DNA of 64,000 nucleotides from Aerococcaceae bacterium DSM 111020 (GCA_015863185.1 JACBXP010000004.1:93309-157308); one strand, 5' to 3'. Positions 1 to 9,068 are shown, counted from the first letter of the stretch. Numbers and translations: made by a program. The notes: generated by a model from the sequence alone, not told the origin.

Positions 1-2
1 AT

Positions 3-257
3 CAATTGACGAAGGAATTCTTGCGCGTTGAAAAGGAAATTACGAGCCAAGATCAACCAGACTTAGCCCGTTTGGACGCCTTAGGCAAAGATTCATTGCG
101 CCGTGCGGTTGTTGAAGGAGATGTCAAGCAAGGATCTGTAATGGCGGGTCAAATCGCAGGACTGGTGAATGAGGAACAGTCTTGTGAAGCTATTATTCAA
201 CAACTGATGCATGAAGCCAAAGAAACTTATCAAGCAAAAGCGAAGCTATTTCAATAA
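3..257 (+). CDS. fabK: Enoyl-ACP reductase II FabK, C-terminal end (partial)
   Basis: The 3' end of a gene cut by the window edge; the reading frame is open from base 3. FabK is the FMN/NADPH enoyl-ACP reductase that completes each elongation round of type II fatty acid synthesis in many Lactobacillales. The visible residues include GSVMAGQIAGLVNEEQSC, which matches the usual FabK C-terminus, and the position directly before fabD is the normal place for fabK in this operon. The catalytic and FMN-binding parts lie outside the window. The product name rests on the short tail plus operon context. Confidence 0.8.
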   Translation, partial: QLTKEFLRVEKEITSQDQPDLARLDALGKDSLRRAVVEGDVKQGSVMAGQIAGLVNEEQSCEAIIQQLMHEAKETYQAKAKLFQ

Positions 258-274
258 GAAAGGAACATTAGCCA

Positions 275-1243
275 ATGACACTCGCGATTCTATTTAATGG
301 TCAAGGAGCCCAATATGAAGAGATGGGATTAGATTTTGACCGTGAATTTACTGTTGCCAGGGACGTGTTTGATTTGTTTGAAGCGGAGACAAATTATCCG
401 ATTCGCCAATGGATTGAAGAGGACATCGAACCGCTTCAAGAAACCAGACATAGTCAGCCAGCCATTGCCGCCGTGTCATTGGCCATGTTCTATACCTTAC
501 AAGATCAGTACCCACAACTTATTCACCCAGCCTATATGGCTGGTTTAAGTTTAGGTGAATATTCCAGCCTAATGGCCAGTGGGATGCTTTCATTAGCGGA
601 AGGTGCCAAGCTCTTAAAGGAACGTGGCGCACTGATGTCACAACAAAGTCAACAATTAGCTACTCAGCATTCTGTGCAGATGGCAGCAGTTATGGGGATG
701 CCGTTAGAATCGATTGTTGACTTGGTTGAGTCGTTTCATACGGAAGAAACACCTCTATATATCGCCAATCTTAATTCCAGCCAACAAACAATTATTGCAG
801 GATATCAAGAAGCGATTAAATCATTTCGCAAACAAGCAAAAGCACTAGGCTATAAGAAAGTCATTCCGCTTAAAGTTGAAGGACCTTTCCATAGCCCGTT
901 AATGCAAGCAGTGTGTGATCCATTACGGGATGCACTGGCTGATATATCATTTACCACAGGCGACGTTCCTGTGATTAGTAATACGACGTTAGACATTCAC
1001 CAGCCTGATCAAGTCCGGGACTTATTAGTCCGCCACTTAGTTGAACCGGTGAGATTTCAAGAAACGATGGCCTTATTAGTGGACCAAGGTGTGACGCATG
1101 TCATTCAGATAGGACCGGGAGCGACTATTGCCAATCTCTTGAAACGGGAAAGCAATGCCCCCGAATGTCTAGTAATCGATACCGTTCAAGATCTGGAGAA
1201 TGTTCCGGCATTTTTAGCAGATTGTCATCTTAATAAGGAGTAA
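275..1243 (+). CDS. fabD: Malonyl-CoA:ACP transacylase FabD
   Basis: A cytosolic enzyme that moves malonyl groups from CoA to acyl carrier protein, supplying the two-carbon donor for chain elongation. At 322 residues it has the usual length. The nucleophile elbow is G90-L-S92-L-G and the catalytic His206 sits in GPFHSPLM; the N-terminal FNGQGAQ motif is also typical. The elbow has Leu where many homologues have His (GHSxG), a common variant. The ATG follows an AAGAAAGGA ribosome site 17 bases after fabK stops, and fabG begins 4 bases after fabD ends, so the genes are co-transcribed. Confidence 0.96.
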   Translation: MTLAILFNGQGAQYEEMGLDFDREFTVARDVFDLFEAETNYPIRQWIEEDIEPLQETRHSQPAIAAVSLAMFYTLQDQYPQLIHPAYMAGLSLGEYSSLMASGMLSLAEGAKLLKERGALMSQQSQQLATQHSVQMAAVMGMPLESIVDLVESFHTEETPLYIANLNSSQQTIIAGYQEAIKSFRKQAKALGYKKVIPLKVEGPFHSPLMQAVCDPLRDALADISFTTGDVPVISNTTLDIHQPDQVRDLLVRHLVEPVRFQETMALLVDQGVTHVIQIGPGATIANLLKRESNAPECLVIDTVQDLENVPAFLADCHLNKE

Positions 1244-1247
1244 TCAT

Positions 1248-1970
1248 ATGTCAAAAGTTTGTTTTATTTCAGGAAGTTCGCGCGGGATTGGCCTCGCCAT
1301 TGCTGAATATCTGGCAAAGGAAGGCCACACTGTGATTTTAAATAGTCGCAAGCCTATTGAAGACGAGGTGCTGTCACGCTTTGACGAGATGGCGGAGCCG
1401 GTCGGTCAAGTGATTGGCGATATCAGTGACTTTGATGAAGCCCAAAGAATGATGCAAGAAATATTAGATGAATATGGTCGCCTGGATGTGCTTGTCAATA
1501 ATGCCGGAATCACCCGCGATGGTTTAGCGATGCGGATGAAGGAAGAAGACTTCGATGCGGTCATCGAGACGAATCTTAAGGGACCGTTCAATTTAATCCG
1601 TCATGCGATTAAAGCGATGGTCAAACAACGCACAGGGACGATCATTAATATTTCGAGTGTGTCTGGTTTGATGGGGAATCCTGGTCAATTGAATTACAGT
1701 GCTGCTAAGGCAGGCTTGATTGGAATGACCAAATCACTCGCTCGAGAAGTTGGGAGTCGGGGAATTACAGTCAATGCGATTGCGCCAGGATTCATTGAAA
1801 GTGACATGACCGACGCTCTCGCGGATAAATACCATGATCAAATTAAAAAACAAATTCCGGCGGGACGTTTTGGTAAGCCGGAAGAGATTGCGCAGACGGT
1901 TCAATTTCTAATCGAAAATCGCTATATCACAGGCCAAACCATCCAAGTCGATGGCGGCCTCGGCATGTAA
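1248..1970 (+). CDS. fabG: 3-oxoacyl-ACP reductase FabG
   Basis: A short-chain dehydrogenase that reduces beta-ketoacyl-ACP with NADPH, the first reductive step of the elongation cycle. The 240 residues show the nucleotide-binding SGSSRGIG motif (residues 8-15), NNAG (84-87) and the catalytic Ser137, Tyr150 and Lys154 (YSAAK). The C-terminus ends in the VDGGLGM signature typical of bacterial FabG. Tight packing between fabD and fabF distinguishes it from the many other short-chain dehydrogenases. Confidence 0.96.
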   Translation: MSKVCFISGSSRGIGLAIAEYLAKEGHTVILNSRKPIEDEVLSRFDEMAEPVGQVIGDISDFDEAQRMMQEILDEYGRLDVLVNNAGITRDGLAMRMKEEDFDAVIETNLKGPFNLIRHAIKAMVKQRTGTIINISSVSGLMGNPGQLNYSAAKAGLIGMTKSLAREVGSRGITVNAIAPGFIESDMTDALADKYHDQIKKQIPAGRFGKPEEIAQTVQFLIENRYITGQTIQVDGGLGM

Positions 1971-1989
1971 AAGAGAAAGAAGGATTATT

Positions 1990-3228
1990 ATGAAACGTGT
2001 AGTTATTACAGGAATTGGTGCGGTGTCACCGATTGGCAATAATGTCGCAGATTTCTGGCAAGCACTGAAAGAAGGACGTCACGGCATTGCGCCGATTACG
2101 AATTTTGATGCGACCGACTTTAATATTAGCCTTGCCGCAGAAGTCAAAGACTTCCAGCCTGAAGACATTATCCCCAAAAGAGAACTCAAACGTCTAGATA
2201 AATTCTCTCAATATGCCATGGTGGCAGCTCATGAAGCCTTGCAAGATTCAGGCTTTGAGATTACCGAAGCGAATGCGAAACGCATTGGCACGATTATGGC
2301 TTCGGGAATTGGTGGCTTTGAGACGATTGAATCAGGCTTCGATCGGTTGAAGTCAAAAGGACCGAAACGAATGCATCCATTATTTATTCCAATGATTATA
2401 TCCAATATGAATGCGGGAAATATAGCGATCAAGACCGGTGCTAGAGGGGCTTCAATGACCTTGAATACCGCCTGCGCCGGTGGGACCAATGCGGTAGGTG
2501 AAGGCTTCTTGAAAGTCGCGACCGGTTTACTCGATGGTGCCTTTGTTGGTGGTTCAGAAGCGTCTATCACGTCACTCGCTTTGTCGTCCTTTGATGCCTT
2601 AACGGCCATGTCACGTTCTGAAGATCCGGACCATGCTTCCCGTCCATTTGATAAAGACCGTGACGGTTTTGTGCCTGGTGAAGGAGCTGGAATTCTCTTT
2701 ATTGAATCCCTCGACTCTGCCTTAGCACGCGGTGCCGATATTTATGCTGAGATTGTTGGGTATGGAACCAATAGTGATGCCTATCATATCACCGCTCCAC
2801 TTCCTGATGGGGAAGGTGCGGCTGATGCGATGGCTGATGCGATGGCGATGGCAGATGTCAAGCCGGAAGAGATTGACTATATTAATGCCCACGGAACCAG
2901 CACGCCAACCAATGATAGTGCCGAGACCCAATCCATTAAGACGGTCTTAGGCGATCATGCTTATCAAGTCCCCGTATCGAGTGTTAAAGGAAATATCGGC
3001 CATCTTCTAGGTGCTGCCGGGGGAATTGAAGCAGTTCTCTTAACTAAAGCGATTCAAGAAGGTTATGTGCCACCGACTTTAGGATTAGAAAATCCGGATG
3101 AGGCATGTGATTTAGATTATGTCCCAGGCGAAGGTCGTGACCATGCGATTCGCTATGCTTTATCCAATTCACTCGGATTTGGTGGACATAATGCATCGAT
3201 TTTATTCAAGAAATGGGAAGGGGCGTAA
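1990..3228 (+). CDS. fabF: Beta-ketoacyl-ACP synthase II FabF
   Basis: The condensing enzyme that joins malonyl-ACP to the growing acyl-ACP chain. The 412-residue protein carries the Cys-His-His triad: Cys162 in TACAGG, His301 in NAHGTSTP and His338 in NIGHLLGA. The frame is open further upstream into fabG, but ATG 1990 is preferred: it gives the normal MKRVVITGIGAVSP start and follows an AGAAAGAAGGA ribosome site. One base separates its stop from the start of accB, suggesting translational coupling. Confidence 0.96.
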   Translation: MKRVVITGIGAVSPIGNNVADFWQALKEGRHGIAPITNFDATDFNISLAAEVKDFQPEDIIPKRELKRLDKFSQYAMVAAHEALQDSGFEITEANAKRIGTIMASGIGGFETIESGFDRLKSKGPKRMHPLFIPMIISNMNAGNIAIKTGARGASMTLNTACAGGTNAVGEGFLKVATGLLDGAFVGGSEASITSLALSSFDALTAMSRSEDPDHASRPFDKDRDGFVPGEGAGILFIESLDSALARGADIYAEIVGYGTNSDAYHITAPLPDGEGAADAMADAMAMADVKPEEIDYINAHGTSTPTNDSAETQSIKTVLGDHAYQVPVSSVKGNIGHLLGAAGGIEAVLLTKAIQEGYVPPTLGLENPDEACDLDYVPGEGRDHAIRYALSNSLGFGGHNASILFKKWEGA

Positions 3229-3229
3229 T

Positions 3230-3694
3230 ATGGAATATCAGGAACTCTTAGATTTAATTGACAAATTAGACCAATCCAGTTTGGCCTATGTTGACTTTAA
3301 ACAAGCGGACAGCCATGTTGTTTTGAGTAAAGACGTCCCTCAAGCTGTCCAACCACCCATTCATTCTGATGGGCCAGTGTTCGTCGAACAGCCAGAGGAT
3401 GTTAACACGGTAGCGAATCAGTCGGGGCCAAGGGTGGAGGAAGGAGACCTCACCTCTGAAGACGAAGCGATTGTCGCACCGATGATTGGGGTCGTTTATC
3501 TTCAAGAATCACCCGATGCCAAACCCTATGTGCAAGTTGGCGATTATGTGAATCAAGGGGATGTCGTTTGTATTATTGAAGCAATGAAATTAATGAATGA
3601 AATTCATTCCCCGGTATCAGGGATTGTGACGGACGTATTAGTATCGAATGAATCAGTGGTGGAGTATAATCAACCACTAATCCGTGTGAAGTAG
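3230..3694 (+). CDS. accB: Biotin carboxyl carrier protein AccB
   Basis: The biotin carrier of acetyl-CoA carboxylase, which makes malonyl-CoA for fatty acid synthesis. Of its 154 residues, the last ~75 form the biotinyl domain, with the biotinylation motif EAMKLMNE and acceptor Lys120. The N-terminal helix (1-20) and an acidic, Pro-rich linker are usual for the family. The frame is open upstream over fabF, but ATG 3230 lies one base after the fabF stop with GGAAGGGG as ribosome site and gives a standard N-terminus. Confidence 0.95.
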   Translation: MEYQELLDLIDKLDQSSLAYVDFKQADSHVVLSKDVPQAVQPPIHSDGPVFVEQPEDVNTVANQSGPRVEEGDLTSEDEAIVAPMIGVVYLQESPDAKPYVQVGDYVNQGDVVCIIEAMKLMNEIHSPVSGIVTDVLVSNESVVEYNQPLIRVK

Positions 3695-3707
3695 AAAGAG
3701 GGAGCTT

Positions 3708-4172
3708 ATGACACAATTAACCGCCAGAGAATTAATGGACTATTTACCGCACCGCTATCCTTTCTTCTTCATCGATCAAATTATTGAAGTCGAAGCAGGA
3801 AAGCGTGCTGTTGCGATTAAAAATGTTACTATCAATGAGCCTTACTTTCAAGGACATTTTCCAGACTATCCGGTGATGCCTGGCGTCTTACAAATTGAAG
3901 CCATGGCCCAAGCGGCAGTGGCACCTCTCATTGCGCAAAGCAAAGAAGAGGGCACTGAATCAGCCCTAGAAGGAAAATTAGGTTTCCTTGGAACTGTTAA
4001 TAAGGCGAAATTCCGTCGTCAAGTGGAACCGGGAGATCAATTGCGTATTGAAGTAGAATATATCAAACAACGCAAACAAATAGCGATTGTTAAAGCTATC
4101 TGTTATGTAGATGATGCGGTCGCTTCCCAAGCGGAATTAACTATCGTCTTCGCTGACGAAGAGGCCTTATAA
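3708..4172 (+). CDS. fabZ: 3-hydroxyacyl-ACP dehydratase FabZ
   Basis: A hot-dog-fold dehydratase that removes water from beta-hydroxyacyl-ACP to give the trans-2-enoyl substrate of FabK. The 154-residue protein shows LPHRYPFFFID and the active-site helix HFPDYPVMPGVLQIEAMAQ, with catalytic His50 and Glu64. No second FabZ/FabM-type isomerase is visible in the window, so how unsaturated fatty acids are made cannot be judged here. Its TAA stop overlaps the ATG of accC by one base (TAATG). Confidence 0.95.
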   Translation: MTQLTARELMDYLPHRYPFFFIDQIIEVEAGKRAVAIKNVTINEPYFQGHFPDYPVMPGVLQIEAMAQAAVAPLIAQSKEEGTESALEGKLGFLGTVNKAKFRRQVEPGDQLRIEVEYIKQRKQIAIVKAICYVDDAVASQAELTIVFADEEAL

Positions 4173-5575
4173 TGATGAAGAAAGTATTAGTCGCTAATCG
4201 AGGTGAAATTGCGGTACGCATCATTCGTGCACTGCGAGAATTAGGCGTCAAATCTGTCGCCGTGTTCAGTGAAGTGGACCGACATGCCACGCATGCGGAA
4301 TTAGCGGATGAAGCCATTTGTATTGGTCCGGCCAAGACACTCGATTCTTATGCTAATCCTGTCGCGATTCTGTCTGCTGCCCTCGTGACCGGCGCGGATG
4401 CGATTCATCCGGGGTATGGGTTCTTATCAGAGCGTGCGGATTTCGTTCGTTTATGTGAAGAAGTCGGCGTGACATTTATTGGGCCTTCCAGCGACATTAT
4501 CGAAACCATGGGCAACAAAAACCATGCGCGTCAGACGATGAAAGAAGCGGGCGTTCCGATCATTCCCGGAAGTGACGGCTTAATTCAAGACTTGAATCAA
4601 GCCCAAAGCATCGCCGAAACGATTGGCTATCCCCTGATGATTAAAGCATCTGACGGTGGCGGTGGCAAAGGCATGCGCCGAGTGAATTCGGCTGATGAAT
4701 TAGCGGACAAATTCAAACAAGCCCAAATGGAAACCCAGTCGATTTATGGGAATAAAGACCTCTATATTGAGAAGGTGATTCAACCTGCCCGTCATATTGA
4801 AGTGCAAATTCTGGGAGACCATCACGGCAATGTGATTCATTTGGGAGAGCGGGATTGTTCGATTCAACGCAATCAACAGAAATTGATTGAAATTGCGCCA
4901 GCCATTGGTTTGCAAGAGGCAACCCGTCAAGCCATCTGCCAAACCGCCGTCAAGGCGTGTCAAGCGATTGGCTATACCAATGCAGGAACGATTGAATTCT
5001 TGGTTGATGAGCAGGATCAATTTTATTTTATGGAGATGAATACGCGCTTACAAGTCGAACATCCGATTTCTGAGATGATCACGGGCGTCGATATTGTGCG
5101 AGAACAAATACGCATTGCGAGTGGCGACCCTTTATCGGTTACTCAAGATGATATCCACTTTAATGGCGTATCGATTGAATGCCGAGTCAATGCCGAAGAT
5201 CCGCGCAATGGGTTCTTACCACAAGCTGGCTTTATTGAACGCTTATTGCTTCCGTCAGGAGGCATGGGGGTGCGTGTGGAAACGGCGCTGTATCCGCACT
5301 ATACAATACCTAGCTTTTATGATTCGATGATTGCGAAGATTATCGTGCATGAAGCGACACCAGAGATGGCTTTCAAAGTAATGGAACGGGCATTGTATGA
5401 ATTCAATATTAAAGGCGTCGTCTCCAATATCGAATTATTAGAAGCCTTGATTCTCAATAAATATGTTCAAAGTGGCCAGACCCATACAAATTGGTTCGAA
5501 CAGTCTTTTTATAGGGATTGGTTACGTATTCGTCAAATGATTGATCAAGCAACACAATCAGGAGGGATAGGATGA
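4172..5575 (+). CDS. accC: Acetyl-CoA carboxylase biotin carboxylase subunit AccC
   Basis: An ATP-grasp enzyme that carboxylates biotin on AccB using bicarbonate and ATP. It has 467 residues; the normal family length is about 450-460. The glycine-rich loop GGGGKGM lies at 162-168 and the metal/biotin region EMNTRLQVEH at 288-297. Two ATG codons, at 4172 and 4175, could start it; the first overlaps the fabZ stop. Its end overlaps accD by four bases (ATGA), so the carboxylase subunits are translationally coupled. Confidence 0.96.
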   Translation: MMKKVLVANRGEIAVRIIRALRELGVKSVAVFSEVDRHATHAELADEAICIGPAKTLDSYANPVAILSAALVTGADAIHPGYGFLSERADFVRLCEEVGVTFIGPSSDIIETMGNKNHARQTMKEAGVPIIPGSDGLIQDLNQAQSIAETIGYPLMIKASDGGGGKGMRRVNSADELADKFKQAQMETQSIYGNKDLYIEKVIQPARHIEVQILGDHHGNVIHLGERDCSIQRNQQKLIEIAPAIGLQEATRQAICQTAVKACQAIGYTNAGTIEFLVDEQDQFYFMEMNTRLQVEHPISEMITGVDIVREQIRIASGDPLSVTQDDIHFNGVSIECRVNAEDPRNGFLPQAGFIERLLLPSGGMGVRVETALYPHYTIPSFYDSMIAKIIVHEATPEMAFKVMERALYEFNIKGVVSNIELLEALILNKYVQSGQTHTNWFEQSFYRDWLRIRQMIDQATQSGGIG

Positions 5576-6423
5576 GCAAATTATTTCGACGTTATCGATC
5601 AGTGACGCTTCCTAGCGGACGAGAAATAAATCAACGGATTGACAATATTCCAGATAATATCGTCGAACGCTGCCCTTCTTGTCATCGTTATGTCTTACAA
5701 TCACAAATTCCGGAGACTTATGTGTGTGGTCATTGTGGTTATCATGGGGTCTTTCCGTCTAAGGAACGAGCGAACTGGATTACCCAAGGGAATTTTGAAG
5801 AGATGGATGCAGATTTACTACCTGACTTCGAACAGGAATTCCCAGGGTATGAAGAAAAGCATCAAGCGTTGCGTGAGGACACCGGTCTCAATGAAGCCAT
5901 CATCACTGGATTTGGGAAGATTGGTCAACAATCTGTTGGATTAGGGGTGATGGCGAATGCCTTTATGATGGGGAGTATGGGTACAGTTGTTGGCGAGAAA
6001 TTGACACGTTTGTTTGATCAAGCGACCGAACATCAGCTTCCGGTTGTCTTGTATATTGCCTCCGGGGGCGCCCGTATGCAGGAGAGTATTCTCTCCTTAA
6101 TGCAAATGGCCAAAGTCAGCCAAGCTGTCGAACGCCATCATCAAGCCGGACTCTTTTATTGTTCAATCTTAACAAACCCGACAACCGGCGGGGTCACAGC
6201 CAGCTTTGCGATGCAAGGCGATGTGATTCTAGCAGAACCGGGGGCGACGATTGGCTTTGCGGGGAAACGTGTCATTGAACAAACCATCAATCGACAATTG
6301 CCCGACCAGTTCCAACAAGCGGAGACGGTCTTGGAACATGGTTTTCTCGACGCCATCATTGCAAGGGATAAACAATTTGCCACTTTGCAATTTTTACTCG
6401 CGACCCATCAAGGAAAGAGGTAA
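5572..6423 (+). CDS. accD: Acetyl-CoA carboxylase carboxyltransferase subunit beta AccD
   Basis: The beta half of the carboxyltransferase that moves the carboxyl group from biotin to acetyl-CoA. The N-terminal zinc ribbon has four cysteines (34, 37, 52, 55) in two CxxC pairs, followed by the crotonase-fold core with the SGGARMQE motif. The length of 283 residues is usual. It overlaps accC upstream and sits three bases before accA, in the order accB-fabZ-accC-accD-accA standard for Lactobacillales. Confidence 0.96.
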   Translation: MSKLFRRYRSVTLPSGREINQRIDNIPDNIVERCPSCHRYVLQSQIPETYVCGHCGYHGVFPSKERANWITQGNFEEMDADLLPDFEQEFPGYEEKHQALREDTGLNEAIITGFGKIGQQSVGLGVMANAFMMGSMGTVVGEKLTRLFDQATEHQLPVVLYIASGGARMQESILSLMQMAKVSQAVERHHQAGLFYCSILTNPTTGGVTASFAMQGDVILAEPGATIGFAGKRVIEQTINRQLPDQFQQAETVLEHGFLDAIIARDKQFATLQFLLATHQGKR

Positions 6424-6426
6424 CCT

Positions 6427-7206
6427 ATGCAAAAATATGATATCGTCAAACAAGCCCGAGATCTCTCCCGGCTTACAGCAGCTGATGTCATTGAAGCCTT
6501 GTGTAGTGCCACCATGGAAATGCATGGAGACCGAGTGAGTGGCGATGACCAAGCCATTATTGGCGGGATCGGACTGATAGACGATCAGCCCTTGACCTTT
6601 ATCGGGATTCAAAAAGGCCAGACGACTCGTGAGAATATTCAACGGAATTTTGGTTCGGTCCGTCCACAAGGCTACCGTAAAGCGATGCGACTCATGGAAC
6701 AAGCCAACAAATTCCAGCGTCCGGTATTAACACTAATCAATACCGCTGGGGCCGATGCTTCGCCTGAATCAGAAAAGGCGGGGATTGGGACGGTTATCGC
6801 GGAATGTTTACAGACGATGAGTCGTTTGACCGTGCCTACCTTAGCCATTATTCTCGGTGAAGGAGGCAGTGGGGGAGCGATTGCCTTAGCACTAGCGGAT
6901 CAAGTCTGGATGTTAGAAAAGAGTACCTATTCGATTCTCTCTCCCGAAGGCTTCGCTTCTATCTTATGGAAAGATGCTAAACTTGCTCCCCAGGCGGCAG
7001 ATTATATGGATCTGACTAGTGAGGATTTGTACCGTCTCAATGTAATTGAGAAGATTATACCTGAGACGCGAGATGGTGAATTCTTAACGAGCCAAGCGAT
7101 CTTAGACACACTTGTCACAGAAATCAAAGCCACTTTCGCTGAATTAGCACAACAATCAGTGGCAGACCGACTCGCTCAGCGAGAAGCACGGTTTAAGCAA
7201 TTTTAA
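6427..7206 (+). CDS. accA: Acetyl-CoA carboxylase carboxyltransferase subunit alpha AccA
   Basis: The alpha half of the carboxyltransferase and the last gene of the fatty acid operon. At 259 residues it is the short form seen in Lactobacillales. The crotonase-fold core shows INTAGADASPESE and the oxyanion-type loop GEGGSGGAIALALAD. A strong hairpin terminator begins 19 bases after its stop, marking the end of the operon. Confidence 0.95.
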   Translation: MQKYDIVKQARDLSRLTAADVIEALCSATMEMHGDRVSGDDQAIIGGIGLIDDQPLTFIGIQKGQTTRENIQRNFGSVRPQGYRKAMRLMEQANKFQRPVLTLINTAGADASPESEKAGIGTVIAECLQTMSRLTVPTLAIILGEGGSGGAIALALADQVWMLEKSTYSILSPEGFASILWKDAKLAPQAADYMDLTSEDLYRLNVIEKIIPETRDGEFLTSQAILDTLVTEIKATFAELAQQSVADRLAQREARFKQF

Positions 7207-7224
7207 ACTTTTAATAAAAATAAT

Positions 7225-7260
7225 ACACCGTTCAAGGCTTATGCTAAGCGGTGTTTTTTG
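7225..7260 (+). terminator. Terminator of the fatty acid synthesis operon
   Basis: An outer stem ACACCG/CGGTGT (7225-7230 with 7249-7254) encloses an inner stem GCTTA/TAAGC, and a run of six T follows. This is a typical intrinsic terminator just after accA. Confidence 0.85.
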
Positions 7261-7313
7261 TGTTCGAAATGCTAGAGCGTGAGGCAGAAAATTTAGTTCA
7301 ATAAGTTGTTTTA

Positions 7314-7342
7314 TTCGCATTCTTTTTAAAGAGGACTACAAT
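7314..7342 (+). promoter_or_regulatory. Possible promoter of the ion permease gene
   Basis: TTCGCA (7314-7319), a 17-base spacer and TACAAT (7337-7342) lie about 33 bases before the permease start. The -35 box is only a moderate match. Confidence 0.45.
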
Positions 7343-7374
7343 AATAAAGTTTTCATTTAAACAAAGTATTTATT

Positions 7375-8496
7375 ATGAATAGAAAGAATGTTATGATGAC
7401 TAAATTATTTACTTGGACCAAAGAAAATGTATTATTAAGTGTGGCTGGCATCCTTGCAGTCTTCGCTATATTATTGGGGCAATTTGATCTCAGTTTTATC
7501 AATTTCAATGTCTTGGCTACTCTGGGCGGCTTAATGTTAGTCTTGGGATTGTTCGCAGAATCTGGCTTGCTGAGACGATTGACCGTCTTGCTGATTAATC
7601 ATTCTGACAATACCCGCCAATTAGGAGGACATTTGATTGTTTTATACTTCTTCGCTTCTTTCTTCTTATCGAATGATATTGCGATATTGACGCTGTTACC
7701 GATTTATCTTAAATTATTACGCCGTCTACCATCCTTTCGCGGGCAAATTTTACTCGCTGGACTGATCGCGGTCGCGGCAAATCTAGGGGGCGTCTTCTTT
7801 CCCTTTTCCAATCCGCAAAATTTGATTATTCACCGAACCTTTGCGGTCCCTTTTACGTCATTTGTCTTATGGATGTTACCGTTAGCTGTGACAGGTTTCC
7901 TCTTATTATTAGTGTCGTGTTTCTTAATTGAGAGACAAGCAATTAATGAAACAGTGGCTGAAGAGCCATTGGATCAATCCTTGTTGCCTTGGGCTTTAAT
8001 AGGAATGGTCATTATGTTAGCGGCGGTCTTCTCATTATTGAATGTGTATCTTGCCTTTGGCATTATTGTGATAGGAATTATGTTGCTTCGTCCTGCTTTG
8101 TTCCGCTATTTGGATGTGAAATTATTGCTGACATTTGCTTGTTTCTTCATTATAGTAGGCAATGTCACCAATATTGAGGCCGTATCAAATTGGGTACAAA
8201 CTCATGTACAAGATTCCACAGTGACTTATCTTTTATCGATTCTAACGAGCCAATTCGTTTCTAAGGTGCCGACCACGATGTTAATGACACCCTTAACCAA
8301 TCAAGTGCAAGCATTATTATGGGGCGTTAATATCGGTGGGCTAGGCACTTTCATCGCTTCGTTGGCCAATATTCTCGCCATTAACTGTGTCAAACAATCC
8401 GATACTATGACCACCCGTTCATTTATGAAGAGCTTTCTCGTAACGAATGGTGTGTATCTGCTTGTGTTGACGGGAATCTTTTATCTCGCTTTATAA
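7375..8496 (+). CDS. SLC13/ArsB-type ion permease (substrate unknown)
   Basis: A polytopic membrane protein of 373 residues with about ten hydrophobic segments, resembling the ion transporter superfamily of anion permeases and Na+/H+ antiporters. Short loop motifs such as FFLSNDIAILTLLP and VAANLGGVFFPFSNPQN match the paired hairpin loops (an Asn-rich substrate site) of this superfamily. The substrate cannot be told from sequence; dicarboxylate, arsenite/antimonite and Na+/H+ are all possible. No arsR, arsC or other partner gene adjoins it. ATG 7375 has a poor ribosome site; ATG 7393 or 7396 is an alternative start. It is a single gene with its own promoter and terminator. Confidence 0.7.
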   Translation: MNRKNVMMTKLFTWTKENVLLSVAGILAVFAILLGQFDLSFINFNVLATLGGLMLVLGLFAESGLLRRLTVLLINHSDNTRQLGGHLIVLYFFASFFLSNDIAILTLLPIYLKLLRRLPSFRGQILLAGLIAVAANLGGVFFPFSNPQNLIIHRTFAVPFTSFVLWMLPLAVTGFLLLLVSCFLIERQAINETVAEEPLDQSLLPWALIGMVIMLAAVFSLLNVYLAFGIIVIGIMLLRPALFRYLDVKLLLTFACFFIIVGNVTNIEAVSNWVQTHVQDSTVTYLLSILTSQFVSKVPTTMLMTPLTNQVQALLWGVNIGGLGTFIASLANILAINCVKQSDTMTTRSFMKSFLVTNGVYLLVLTGIFYLAL

Positions 8497-8506
8497 TAGA
8501 AGTTGT

Positions 8507-8560
8507 CTGGAATAAATAGGAGACTGACATCTCTCTATTTGGTCCAGGCTTATTTATTTA
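8507..8560 (+). terminator. Terminator after the ion permease
   Basis: A long stem CTGGA.AAATAGGAGA pairs with TCTCTCTATTT..TCCAG (8507-8547, with bulges) around loop CTGACA. The T-rich sequence CTTATTTATTT follows. Confidence 0.7.
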
Positions 8561-8751
8561 AATTCGAAGTGGTGTCACCGTCACTTAAGAACGGAGAGTT
8601 TCTTTTTATCCTCTACAAAATAATCACTATCAGATAACGTTTGCCGATGTGTTAGTATGATAAGTTCGATATTCATTCCAAATAATGAATAATCAATTTA
8701 GACTTATTTACAGCTACATTTATGTTCAAATTATCTTGGAATATTTATTTT

Positions 8752-8766
8752 TTGAAACAGTTTTCA
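8752..8766. promoter_or_regulatory. cre-like element (CcpA site candidate)
   Basis: TTGAAACAGTTTTCA matches the consensus TGWAANCGNTNWCA at 13 of 14 positions, differing only in the central C. It is nearly a perfect palindrome. It lies about 290 bases before the proposed pdh -35 box, which is far for direct repression, so its target is uncertain. Confidence 0.4.
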
Positions 8767-8941
8767 ATAGTTATTTCGTCAAAATGTAGTCAACCTTAAA
8801 ATAAAACTCCTTTAAATGAAACACCTCAGACAAGTATAAAAAAGGGAATATATAAGCATTTGTTATGGATAGAACACCTTTCCTTAGAAAGAAAAAAATA
8901 TAAATTTAACTAAATACAGAAAAATAAAGACGAATTTTATA

Positions 8942-8969
8942 ACAGTTTTTTGTTGTGTTTTAAAACTGT
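8942..8969. repeat. Inverted repeat upstream of the pdh promoter
   Basis: ACAGTTTT (8942-8949) and AAAACTGT (8962-8969) form perfect 8-base arms around a 12-base centre, about 70 bases upstream of the proposed pdh -35 box. It is either an operator or a hairpin; no T run follows, so it is not a standard terminator. Confidence 0.45.
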
Positions 8970-9040
8970 ACCAATTTCAACTTAAAAAAATGTAACCATT
9001 CTCAATTGTCGTTAGAGTCACTTTCTCAAAAGTTTAAGGC

Positions 9041-9068
9041 TTGCATATACTGGCAAATGATGTTAAAT
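9041..9068 (+). promoter_or_regulatory. Candidate promoter of the pdh operon
   Basis: TTGCAT (9041-9046), a 16-base spacer and TTAAAT (9063-9068) are followed by a leader of about 65 bases to the pdhA ATG. Both boxes are moderate matches. Confidence 0.45.

Larger units (their letters stand above)
8561..9040. other. Gene-free AT-rich stretch upstream of pdhA
   Basis: About 480 bases with no credible open reading frame on either strand. It holds a cre-like element at 8752-8766 and an inverted repeat at 8942-8969, both listed separately, and nothing else I recognise. Its size and content suggest regulatory sequence for the pdh operon. Confidence 0.5.

Noticed and set aside
2229..2609. Antisense reading frame of 126 codons over fabF
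   Set aside because: It lies wholly within a conserved enzyme gene on the other strand, has no ribosome site and no recognisable domain; it follows from the codon use of fabF.
7375..8496. Arsenite exporter ArsB
   Set aside because: The fold class fits, but there is no arsR or arsC nearby and no ArsB-specific signature that I can confirm, so only the superfamily is named.
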